64,000 nt of DNA from Ancylostoma caninum. Taxonomy: Eukaryota > Nematoda > Chromadorea > Rhabditida > Ancylostomatidae. Under the pieces are notes generated by a model. That model made no database searches, was not told where the DNA came from, and saw nothing but the letters and a program-made list of their open reading frames with translations. Positions 38,212 to 49,400 of the stretch are shown piece by piece; the stretch's first letter is position 1, and each line of letters starts with the position of its first letter. A program made the position numbers and the translations under genes. The stretch is taken from positions 1,364,001-1,428,000 of the forward strand of contig JBAJFG010000172.1 of the NCBI GenBank assembly GCA_037903475.1, read 5' to 3'.

Positions 38212-38230
38212 AGTGTGTGTGTGTGTGTGT
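38212..38230. repeat. GT dinucleotide microsatellite
   Basis: An uninterrupted run of about nine GT units. Confidence 0.9.
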
Positions 38231-38646
38231 CAAAAATTTCACATTCATCTGTCGGTCAATATATACAAGATGCGACATCTCATCATCAGCACATCATCAA
38301 TTACCCCTCTGTGCAAAATTCAACAGGATTCTACATGTGGGGCACTTTATCCACTTATCCCCACCGTAACCCTATGAAAACGGGGCTACGGTACAAAATG
38401 GATACGATGTTCATGTTCAGCCCTCCAAATAATCTCACTATGCAAAGTTTCAGTTGGCCACGTAATACATAATACGACACTTACAAGGGAAGTGCAAGAG
38501 GCCATATTCGAAAATCGGGATGAAACCTATCTGGCTTGAATCTTTGTTGGAGAGGGTGTTGCAGTATATATTTTGTTACTGCCCTCGGCTTCAAAAAACA
38601 AAAATCCCACCACAGTACTATATGCGTTGCAGCACTAGTCCGTCAG

Positions 38647-38713
38647 CGACGAGGTGGCCGACTGGAGAGGATGCGGACTGATAGGCAGGAGGTCGAGGGT
38701 TTGGATCCCGTCA
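38647..38713 (+). repeat. tRNA-like sequence, probably a SINE head
   Basis: GACGAGGTGGCCGACTGG has the form of a tRNA A box and GAGGGTTTGGATCCCG that of a B box, about 50 bases apart as in tRNA-derived SINEs; GACGAGGTGGCCGA recalls tRNA-Ser. A complete acceptor stem is not formed, so it is not called a functional tRNA. Confidence 0.5.
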
Positions 38714-38932
38714 TTGACACTCGTTTTGCATTTTTGTTTTTTATTCCTCCTATGTTATTGAAATCAATTTTGGAGGGCTAGAAGACAACACTTGTCTTTA
38801 CTGACGTACTAGCTATAGAATAACTACTATGCTATGAACGTAGTTTAGTGATCGTACAGCTTTCCCTCGAGTCGCTAGAAAATTGTAAAATTTTCATTCA
38901 AAACAAAAAAAGGATGGTCAATGAGAAAGCAT

Positions 38933-39430
38933 TTACTGGCAGCAACGGTGCACACAGACAATGAAGTGTTCAAAGCAAAAGCGGTGAGAACAATACGCGC
39001 AGACAATGAAAGAAATTCTGCTACAATCATTACAGTCGCATTCACTGCAGAGATCAGAGGGGAAGCAGGCTTCCACTGGAGTGAGGAAAGAGCCTGGATC
39101 TAAATCAGTATACCCTGCCGCCTTCCAAGGGTAACGAAGCATAGCGCGGAAACGGGGAGCACGGAATGTCCAATATACAACAGAAAGAATTTTTAAAATG
39201 TTGTCTCTCTTTGAGACAACAAAGTCAATGTTGTGCACAATAACGTATTGGGTGATCTTTTTCACTACAGCTTTGAAGGGCCTGAAGAAATAGACATCTA
39301 AAGGTTGAATCAAGGAGGTCGTACCAGCGAGTGCTGCAGCGCATATGGTACTGTGGTGGGATTTTTGTTTTTTGGAATCGAGGGCAATAATGAAATATAT
39401 ACTGTAACACCCTCTCCAACAAAGATTCAA
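38933..39430 (-). pseudogene. transposase-like frame with cysteine-rich tail
   Basis: The frame is 165 codons. TTSLIQPLDVYFFRPFKAVV resembles the block after the catalytic core in pogo/Tigger-like DDE transposases (T-S-x-x-QPLD-V-x-x-F-x-PFK). The C-terminus is cysteine and histidine rich (CSECDCNDC, VCAYCSHRFCFEHF, CVHRCC), suggesting a zinc-binding module. The first 35 residues are encoded inside the terminal inverted repeat, so the true N-terminus and the catalytic aspartates are missing. It could not act alone as a transposase. Confidence 0.6.
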
Positions 39431-39710
39431 GCCAGATAGGTTTCATTCCGATTTGCGAGTCTGGCCTGTTGCACTTCCCTTGTTAGTCGTTAGTAGTAAA
39501 CATAATATAATTCCTACTGAGTAATCGGGGGCATGATATGATACATAATACTTCCTGGACCAGTTCCAGTCATTAATTCTTCAATTCGCTCCGGCCAGAA
39601 GTGCGTTATTTCATTAGTTACATCTAATAGTCTTCCTGTTGCGAGTGTACACATGCTTAGGTGAGGATTTGAGTTGTTTACTTACCTATTTAATTAGCTG
39701 ATTTATCAAC

Positions 39711-40133
39711 TTGAAGGCAGGGGGCCACCTCATTCCGTTGTTGGAGTTAAAGACATATCCTAGGCCTTCTGGTCATGTTGATCCCAGTAATGTACATCAG
39801 CAGACTCTAAAGTGACAAAAGCCCCATTTTTGAAGCGGTCGAAATGGCTACATTTTTGGAGCCCGGAGGCGGATCGCTCCAAAAATCCGATTGCTGTGCT
39901 GGCTGACTGCCACGGTTCCGCGGTGGCCAACGAGTCTTGGCGTGTTCAATCGATAAGATCAACGGCTTCACACGTCAACTCGGGTTAGCAATCTGTTACA
40001 GACTCCGTCCAGGAAGACGGGTTTAAAGACTATTTTGAGACAATTTACCTATACCGCTGGATTCAGCGTGTGGAGGAGATGTAGAATCTGCCATTATCTC
40101 AACCACGAATATGAGGTGGACCTCTGCCTTTGA
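39711..40133. repeat. TTGAAGGCAG-ended element (copy of 62128-62551)
   Basis: Left end TTGAAGGCAGGGGGCCACCT and right end ATGAGGTGGACCTCTGCCTT are inverted repeats. The interior is close to 62128-62551 throughout, including CTAAAGTGACAAAAGCCCCA and CAATCGATAAGATCAACGGC. Confidence 0.85.
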
Positions 40134-40221
40134 GTACACTCAAAGTGGCCTCGAAAAAGAAGAAGAAATACAACAGTAACAGTGAATGAGAATCAAATTT
40201 CTATTATAGCTTTTCTTTCCG

Positions 40222-40378
40222 ATTTATTTATTTACTTATTTATTTATTTCATACACTCGAAGTGTGCCGTCAAAAATCATAGAGCAGATACTGATATGTG
40301 TACTACAGCATAGTAGATGATATAAAAATCAACCCAGAAGGTGATGTGGTAGAGCATTCATGTTATAAGAATAAGGCC
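40222..40378 (-). repeat. dispersed repeat with (AAAT)n tail, copy 2
   Basis: Near-identical to 12996-13141 over about 140 bases (landmark GAAGTGTGCCGTCAAAAATC), ending on the minus strand in (AAAT)n. Confidence 0.7.
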
Positions 40379-41714
40379 GAGTCGGCGGTGTTATCACTCA
40401 TAACCTTAGATTTATGATTTGTAGTAAGAGATGCTAGATTTTCAGTAGTGGCCGTATAATTGAACGGCTACACAGAAAAAGCACTGGGTAGTATACCTAG
40501 ACGTACCATGATGTGAGATACTGGGATGTACCATGTAATGACCGTAATGGATGTAATGTAATGTATTATTATAGTTGTCTTTACGGTGACGACTCTGATC
40601 CAGTATGGATCATGAAACTGCTTTGTGATTTTCCTGATAGTGTCCTTAGCTATTTTAGCAAGAATTCTATTTTATTCCTAACGGTACCACACCATAATTC
40701 CTGTTCATAATATTTGCCTTTTACATTTTCCTGCTCACTAAATAAATGATTTGTGTTGGTTTTTCGCCGAAACTCTCCTAAGTTCTTGATCGCTTGCCTA
40801 ACATTTTAACATTTGCCCCTTCACCAAATAACAGTTCTATAGAAGCGATTTTTACTTTCGCCCTTTGAGCTTAGCTATTGTGTCCTTTAGATTATCCGGA
40901 ATTTCCTGTAATATCTCGGTGAATGAAAGTAAGAAAGTGAGGATAAATATTAATCTCTTAGATTACGTTACTCAGACATTATTGACTCCAGTGATCCACT
41001 AAGCCTAGCTTTACGACATCCTGAAAAATGTCGTTCATAACGAAGCGTTTCCATAAATGGCGATGTTCATCAGCCAGAAAGCTTCTGGATCCGGAATAAG
41101 CTGGAACCGAATGCACCGGACAGGAGCTCTACCCTTTATTCAAAAGATTACATAATTATCAAATACTGAACAAATTCCTGAACAATAATTGAACATTAGA
41201 TCTTGATAAACAATAGGTAACAAGTTAATATGGCAAGTAATCTGTTTATATGGCAACCGATGATTCATTATTCCCATCTTTAGAGGTGGCTGTCGTTTGC
41301 GAGAGGGAATATTCAACGATGAAGCCCATTTTCGAACGAAGGCTACTCACTCCTGTGTCTCATAGTATTCAGATTTCTGCGCAAGGAACACAAGCTTTCA
41401 AGGATTCTGGATTAAAACGATCAACTAGCATGTTGGTAAAAATTCATGGATTAAATTACAATTAAAAATTATGTGATGCCCGTAATATTGACGAAATGGC
41501 AGCTAGATAACAGATGAATATGACTCCACCTGCGTTTCTCCGAAGTGTCTTCCAGTTTCTGTTTTTGGGCAAACTGTGAGTGAATAAAGTAAATAAATGA
41601 ATAAATAGATAAATAAATAAATGGAATAAGCAAACGAACAAACAGATAAACAGACGAACATATGAATAAATAAACAATGTATATGAAAATTATTCTAAAC
41701 GGATAGGTGAACAG

Positions 41715-41985
41715 CAGTGGCGGACGCAGAAAGTGGGCGGGAGGGGGGGCGTGGGAAGAAAAGTGGGGTCTCCGCCGTTTTGGGGACCCAGACGGAAAAT
41801 AAAATTAATAATAATATTAATTATAATAATAAACAATAAATAAAAAATATATTAAAAATAATAATAAAAATAAACAATTAAAAATAAACTAACACGAGAT
41901 TTTTATTTGTATTGTAAAGTAATTTCGAAAATTTGGCGACCCATTCTCGGGGGGGGGGCGCCCCCCCCCCCTGCGTCCGCCACTG
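41715..41985. mobile_element. 271-bp hAT-type MITE with perfect 8-bp target duplication
   Basis: Terminal inverted repeats begin CAGTGGCGGACGCAG and end CTGCGTCCGCCACTG. GTGAACAG flanks both sides (41707-41714 and 41986-41993). An 8-bp duplication with CAGTGGCG-like ends is the hAT signature. The interior is G-run, then A/T-rich filler, then G and C runs, with no coding capacity. Confidence 0.93.
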
Positions 41986-42764
41986 GTGAACAGGTATAAT
42001 GGGGGAAGAAAAGGATATCCAGAATGTGGAAAAATCGGAAATTTTTCCAGAAGTTTTTCCAAGACGTATTTTTGCTAGTACTCCCTAGATCGTAACATGT
42101 TCCTGACTCGTTCCACTGTTTCGATAACAACTAAATCGCAATAAAACTATTTTTTAAGGCCAGAAAGCCCTCATCACCCCAATTCGAATTTTACATTGGT
42201 AATTAAAACCCCTAGCACCACAATTCGAATTTTACCTAACCAATTAAGCGATCCCACCACGTTTATTACTACAAAGTACCAGAGGTCGTACTCTGGTGAG
42301 AGGCGAATCGCTTATTCTCATCTGAAGCGTACGACGGCAAAATTGCCCTAATCGCCTATGCGAGAGTGGCTAAGATAGCGTGAAGGTGCTGCTACGGCAG
42401 CTGTCAACATAGCATGGATTTCTCCAAACGATTAGCGGTGCTCAGCAATTAGCCGAAAAGTTGTTGCTTGCTTCTGCAGAAAATTAAGGCTAAAATATTT
42501 GGCGTTTGGCCAAAATTTACAGGGCTTAAAAGACAGAGAAAAAGCGGTGGAGCACTACAAGTAAAGCTCGCTGTTTCAGTTTTTGCTCAGATCCGGAAAA
42601 AGTCAGGAAGCCCAAGAAAATATGTTAGGATCTAGAGTAATCCAGCGAGAAAAGAGCCCTACCTACAAAAAAAGCCCTTTTTACAAAAAAAGTGTCAGAT
42701 ATCAAAAACAGTTTGAAAAAGAATAAAACCAACAGAGAACCAAATGTTCATATAATTGGGATTA

Positions 42765-43220
42765 CACAGGGTAAACGTGTTGAAGCCCCTCATACCCGCT
42801 CATCGGTCTGCATGCATCATTAGAATCTCGCATGGTGAATGAATCTGCGCTTGTGCTAGCGTTGGTTAAACTTATGTGATGTTAGCAAGTTTACCCTGGG
42901 TAATCTCGATTATGCATACGTCGTATCACCAGCACCAGCATCGACAGGTTTATCCTTGGTAATCTGATGCATCCAGGAGCCGGAACTTTTCTTTCAACCC
43001 TATCCAAACGGGTAACTATGCTAGCTCACGACATCTCCTCATACGAATTACCCGGGGTAAACACGTCGACGCCAGTGTGAATGTTGGGTAAACTTGAGCG
43101 ATGTTAACAAGTTTACCCAATTATTTTCAATGATGCATGCGGCATCGTTAACACAGGCGTCAATAGGTTTACCCTGGGTAATCTGATGCATCTAGGGCAG
43201 GAACTTTTCCTGCAGTAGTT
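42765..43220. repeat. cluster of TTACCC/GGGTAA repeats
   Basis: At least four copies of a module with GTTTACCCTGGGTAATCT, followed or preceded by GATGCAT, occur in both orientations directly upstream of the Ly6 gene. Related copies lie near 10838, 33165, 51290, 51545 and 62918. Confidence 0.7.
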
Positions 43221-43315
43221 AGAATAATTACCCAGATGGGTTACCATGTTATCTCGAAATATTCCCACTTATCTGTATTTACACTCACAATTTTCACACC
43301 TTGCGTGACTCCTCC

Positions 43316-43360
43316 AAGTGGGCGGGGCTTCGCGTTGTCAGCTGGAGGTGGGCGTGGCCA
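43316..43360. promoter_or_regulatory. GC boxes upstream of the Ly6 gene
   Basis: GTGGGCGGGGCTTCG and GTGGGCGTGGCC lie 60-105 bases before the start codon. They match Sp1/KLF-type GC/CACCC boxes; activity is inferred. Confidence 0.4.
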
Positions 43361-43420
43361 ACGTGTCTCAGTATCGACCTGTTGTACTCTGTTGAGAGGC
43401 TTTTTCGATGGCTATGTAAT

Positions 43421-46400
43421 ATGACTACCAGCTATGCGCGAATTCTGCTCGTCAGCCTTATGGCGAGCATCTCGTCCGCGTTGATCTGCTACGACTCGTC
43501 CGCAACGCGACCGCACGAGACGTCGGAATGCGGCGCTGACATGGTACGTGATGTGGTGTTTGTGGATGTGTTTATAGTTAGTCTTAGGTTTGTAATTAGA
43601 GCAGAGCTAAGCAACTGAGACATTTCGCTGCTAATTCTCTACTAATACTACTTTGTAACGTCTTGTGAGTAAGGTAAGTTAGGAATGGCATTTTCCTCAT
43701 GACAAAGCTGTAAACAACGCTTTGTTCAAACTTTTTAACAAGCATTGTCGCTCAGGTGGAAAATTCCCTTAGGTTTATGCATCAAAACCTTCCTGAGCAT
43801 CTGTGCTTTTTCCGCAGCCCAGCAAAGTATAAACACAGCTTTAGTCACAACTATAAAAGGCGGCGCGGCACTTTTGACATAAGCCAAGCATGTGGTATCC
43901 ATAAGAACTGAACAACTTTTCTCAGAAACCCTAGGGGGTCTATTTACACGCTGTTGTTATCCCGTCGCCTGAGAGTTTTCCCACATAACTACGAGGAATG
44001 TCGTTCTTTCTGATGTTAATCCGTAATAATTTCTTATTAGGCTGAGATCAGGTGCACTTTTTCAGAATCTAAGGGAGTAACTCACTAGAACCGATGCTCG
44101 TTACCATGATTCAACAACTATTTACATCTTAATTTAAAAAACCAGAAGCGATAGCTCAATTTATGTACCGTACAATGTGTATATTTCACGCCCAATAATT
44201 TATTTTCCCAGAAAAGAAACCTATTTGACTTTGTTTATCCTCATTCCAGCTTATTTTTATCCTTAAACCACAAGTACTGGTTAACCCTATGCATGCTTAC
44301 CCTAATTTCGTTCAAGCTTAAAATCACTAAGCCATAGAATACCTAGGAGAAATCCTGGAATAGCTAAATATTGTTTGTGGTTCGGGACCTTTGTCAATAA
44401 CTCCTCCCCATCACCTCGTCCATTTTCTGTTTGTTGTGACTGAGGTGTCCCGTCAACAATGACATTTCCTGAGTTTCTACTACATAAGCGGGAACGTATG
44501 TATTAGGTTAGCGCCATTTTGAACACAAAAAAGGGGTAGGGGAGGAGGGAGGGAAGGCGAAGGTACATATGTTTCAAATTCTTGTAATCCATGAGTGAAA
44601 AAAAACTACTTGAAACTCAGGCTAAAGATGAATCATTTAATTTTACTCATTGAATCATTCATTTCTGTTTGGGTGTTTATAAGAACATTCTGCTACTCTT
44701 TCCACGTCTTAGTCTTTTTTTTAATTTTCAATTAGTTGTCAGACCCCAGGATTAGACCCTACTCGCTCTTGATTTCTGAATTTCATTACTTCTATTTATT
44801 TTGGAATTCACTGCCACCTGCGCGTGTATTAGTGAATATTCCCGGGAAATTGTGACTTATCCACCTCCTCCTCCCCCCACCTCCTCTAATGTGGGCGAGT
44901 TGCACGTTATAATAAAATTAAAAAAAATTAACCAATAACTTTATTCATACTGGAACTCAATAAAAGCACAAATTATTTTGGTTATACCATAGTTTATTCG
45001 CAAAACTCGTCGGCTCCAGATGAACGAGGGGCTCAGAACGTTCCCAAAGACGTTCATGGCTTCCTCTCCTGACTACATTCCCTGGTATATTTTTGTTTAA
45101 CCTTTTAAGGATAATTTCTTGGATTACCATCCTCAATCTCTAAGGCAACAGGAAAGTTTTAAATGCCTTATTCCCGTCGTGCAATAAGAAGTTTATTAAA
45201 ATTTACATCAGCAGCTGGAATTTTCTTTTAGAAAAAGAAGTCATGTGGAAACGTTTTGTGTCCTTCTGAATCCTAGTACCATTATGCATTTCTCTTTCAG
45301 AACACACCTGCTGAGAACTTGCCCTTTCGACTTCTTGTGCTTACTAATTCCAGTATTTCAAAAGACTTTTGTTCCACATTCTGTCCTTGGCAAAAAGCAG
45401 GAGAATAGCAGGAATAAGAGAAGGAAGAGCAGGCTTCCGGAAGCAGGCCTCACCAAACATCCTACTCAATCAGCAAACTCATACTTACTACCTTTACTGG
45501 CCAGCGACAAACTGCTAATTATCTCCACATAATCAGGGGTTTTGCGCATAATGTGGTAATAATTAGCGAATTGATCAGCAGTAGCTAGCATCCCGGCACA
45601 GAGCAACCTCTATTTCACAAGTTATTAGTGCTAGATTGCTACTGCAGACTGTGACCGATCTATGGTGAGACGGTAATCGGATCAAGTAGGAAGAATTCCT
45701 GGATTCTCAGGGATAAACTTTGTTTTCACTGGGAATTACGCAAGTTTTGTGGATTTCCCGAGGATTTCACGGATTTCCACGAGTTGCTTTTTGGTCTGCT
45801 AGCAGCCATCAACAGATTAATTTGTGGAAGAGTCTTGCAGGTATCAAATTTCTGCTGGTTTGAGTCAAATAGTATTGGATCATCCGGGTGACTATTGAAT
45901 TAGCGTGAGTACAGCAAGTTAACGTGGTCCGTCAACAATGACGTGCCGTGAATTTTCATCAGGGGAAATTTTTTGAGTCTAGCGCAGTATAAACGCAGAG
46001 AAAATCAATCCAGAATTCGTGTTCTGGAGAAAAGTGCATGAGATTTTCCAGTGACAGCTGCTGCTCTGAAATCCAACAAAAAGTTCAGTCACTCGAACTT
46101 TAAGAACATTTCTAGATGTCAGTGCTCATGTCCTCAACGCTGCAGTAAATTTCGGCTCTAAGACTAGGAAATCTCTCTGGAGGTTAGCTGGGTGGTATGA
46201 TATGAATTATGAAGATATTGCTATATAAATAATAAACAAATAAAAGTGGAAAGTCATGGTAATAAGCAGACAAATAACAGAACAAGTCTCATGTTAATTT
46301 TAGCCCTCGGGAGACTACAGCTGTGTAAAAAAGACGTCAATGGTAAAAAATTGCACTTAACAACTTTTCTTGATGCCGCCATAAAACGCTTCCTGGGACT

Positions 46401-49400
46401 TTGTACAGTTATAAAGCATGATATTATAGCAATAAAGGAAAAAAGGTGCTAAACAACGTTCCCCTGCGCTTATTTACCCAGATATAAACCGCACCGCTGT
46501 GATGGGTAACTGTTACCCGCTGCTTGGCAAGATTAAAGCTCTAAGGGCTACTAACCACAAATGCGCCCTACGCATAGTACAATGACGAATTTGTTGAGTT
46601 TGTTGGACCTACTGAGAATTTCGCAGAATAGCATCTTTTGGAAAACCTAGGAGCGTACTTTAATAACCTTGTTTCTTTCTTTTTTGCTTTCTAACCTGTT
46701 CCAATACTATACTCTTCGAGATGCAGAGACCGAGGAAGTTCTCTGGGATTTTCAGTGGCGGAAACGACGAGTAGGATGAGGAGCAGCAGCATGAAAGTGC
46801 TGTTTTTGTGGGAAAGACCTTAGTGGTGGAAGAGTGGAGGGACAGAAACGCATGTTGAAGTCAGAATAGAATGACGTAAATAAATATGCTACTAGATATT
46901 TGCTCTAATTTTCAATAAATATGCTACCAAATACTTCCCCTATTTCTTACTCATTAAACTGTATTGTCTATTATATGTATGTATTACCTTGTATTATTCA
47001 TATTTTCTACATATTACATTGGAAGAGACTTTCATTTGGTTTTGTTTACGTTGTTCATATCTATTCAGTGTTGTTCTATTTATACATATTATTTATGCCA
47101 TATTCTTATAGTAAATCAGAGAATAGTACACATAATTAGTATCGAGTTATTTGCAAAAAAAAATCCATACGTGACGACACTAATCTCTCCCTCCTTAGTG
47201 ACACATTTCCCCGATACAATTCCCAGCCGTTCTTTATTTATTCACTATTCGCGCTCTACGTGGCCTGAAATAATGAGTAAAGAACGCAGCAAGGAATCAG
47301 TAACAGTCCGAAGGAGCTAGGGACATTCTTGTAAACAACTGATGATGATCTGGTAAACAAAGATGACAACAAGAAGAGCGTTGGAGCCACCTCTATGAGC
47401 ATGGGCCATATCTGAACAAAAAGATTACAGCAAATGTGTTCATATACTTACGGGATGGAGGGAGGGGGGGGGGGGTGGGAAAGGTGGTAGAAAAAATATC
47501 AAAATGTAAACTAAACGTAAACAAATTCAAAACTAGAAACTTTCAAAACTATGGTGGGAGCATAAATTTTTTCACCATGCTCCTCCCCCTCCATGGCTTG
47601 GCATTTCTGCGTCTGCCAGTGATACATACATAACTGTACAGTCCTTGTCGAAAGGATAGACGGATTCCGTGACTGCGCAAACGCGGTGGGACCTGAACGA
47701 TGGATACGGAGAGAGCATGCTCCGGTTGGGAGGGTGCAGTAGGTCCTACCGCGATTCTGCGGCCGCGACGATATGAAACCGCACGCGCAATTCGTCTATC
47801 TTTTCGACAAGGACTGTATATTTGTTTGTTTACTGTTTCTTTTTCGATGAGTTGTATTTATGTTGTCATTTTTTCTTTTACACCAATCATTCCTAGTTGA
47901 CGGGAGTCGAAGAGTCCCTGTGCAAGCACACCGAACAAATCTAGTGCTGATGCACTTATCACGACACTATGTGTCATGACATTTGCAGTACACTCAAGCC
48001 ATTGTGACAACTTTTGCTTGTGTGTAGTGCCCTTTGTATTCACAATCAGTAAATGATAACCTTTTATGCGTTACATTACTCATGTCATAGTTCTGAAGCC
48101 TCGTTTGGTCACCCACCTACGACAAGGACTTCTGCTCATGATGATTCACAGCCTATGCCACGTACAATACTGCTCCTAATCCTTGCAAAAAGGACACGCT
48201 CGACGCACTAATACGTCGCAGAGCGTCTCCCCTTCGTAACTTTCTTAGGAATAAGAATATCCAACTTTTTTTTGAATATATGGATTCTCTGTACTACAAC
48301 GGATCGAATGATTCATGACTTTTCAGTATTGTTTCCTATACTGGTCAAAAACATCACTACAAATTTAAGCAGACTTCCTTGTACCTGACCGCCTTAATCC
48401 AGAGTGATCAAAATACTACATTTTTAATGATATTTTCTGCCTCAGAGGAAAAAGCACGATGTTGAAAAGTTTATTTATCATAAGATTCGTCATGAAATGC
48501 ACAATTTGGCTTTTCAAAAAAAATTGGAATTGGTTTCATTTTAAGGATGTTATGAAAGAGTTGTGACGGTTTAACGCATTTTGCAAAAATTAGGAGCAGT
48601 ATTGTACTTTCTAGGGAATGATATAAATGGAGGGAAAATAGAGATTCTGACGGCTCTTAAACGGACTATGCGAGATTCGAGCTGTTGATCTCTATAATCG
48701 TTTGCTGAATCCTTAACATGAAAATTGAAAAAAGGTTAGCAGTGGATGTAAATAAAATCGGGAATGATTGGTTCATTTTGTTCCTTCCGATTCCAAAAAA
48801 GAAACGACGTTGTACCGCCACAAAAATCCGGGATTTTGTAGAAATCGGAAGGAGCCTTATTTCATATTGCCCTTCCAATACCTGTACCATGATGGTCATA
48901 TTTCTCAATAAAGTGGAAAAAATAGAAAATTATAGCACTATATTTGTCCCTCTAGCGAGCATAGTCCACTGCAATGGCCTGGCACGCGAAGCAGGTGGAA
49001 GGAAGCATTACTGGTTTTCGCTCAGTTCACTCAAAGAACTACGGACTTGCAGGTGGTACAGGTGATACTCTCTTAATAAGGGTTGGGTTCCATAACCGAC
49101 AAGAAGTCTAGACACCCACGTGTGTAAACGCCCTCTGGAGTTATAAAATGTTTCATCTGTCTCAAATCTGTGGAAGTGGTGTCCGGAGGCAGATAAAGCG
49201 AGGGGGGAGGGGGTAGACCTGGTACCTCTGTCCGGTTAGAAAAGCCAAGCCACCGATGATTGAGGTACAAAGTTATTTTAGAAGAGTAGATTCCAGTTTT
49301 TCCTGGATCCATGTGAACTGTTACCAGCTGCTTTTTATACCTGTAAAGTAAAATCTCGAAATATGTGAAAACAAAAATGAGCATCCAAAAATAAGCCTAT

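Larger units (their letters stand above)
38482..39485 (-). mobile_element. 1-kb DNA transposon relic with long terminal inverted repeats
   Basis: The left end ACAAGGGAAGTGCAA and its mirror at the right edge open ~150-base inverted repeats that also contain GGTTTCAT/ATGAAACC and the first 35 codons of the transposase frame. The left arm is interrupted or bordered by a tRNA-like SINE at 38647. Confidence 0.75.
34672..43420. other. gene-poor, transposon-rich region
   Basis: No host gene could be assembled between the bestrophin start and the Ly6 start. It holds MITEs at 34765, 35075, 35506, 39711 and 41715, a transposase relic at 38482-39485, retroelement tails near 36054 and 40222, and TTACCC-family repeats near 42765-43220. 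Stretches 36420-38480, 40380-41460 and 42000-42760 show nothing I can name. Confidence 0.5.

Noticed and set aside
46964..47320. 118-codon hydrophobic open frame on the plus strand
   Set aside because: The hydrophobicity comes from AT-rich sequence; residue pattern and context do not resemble a membrane protein exon.
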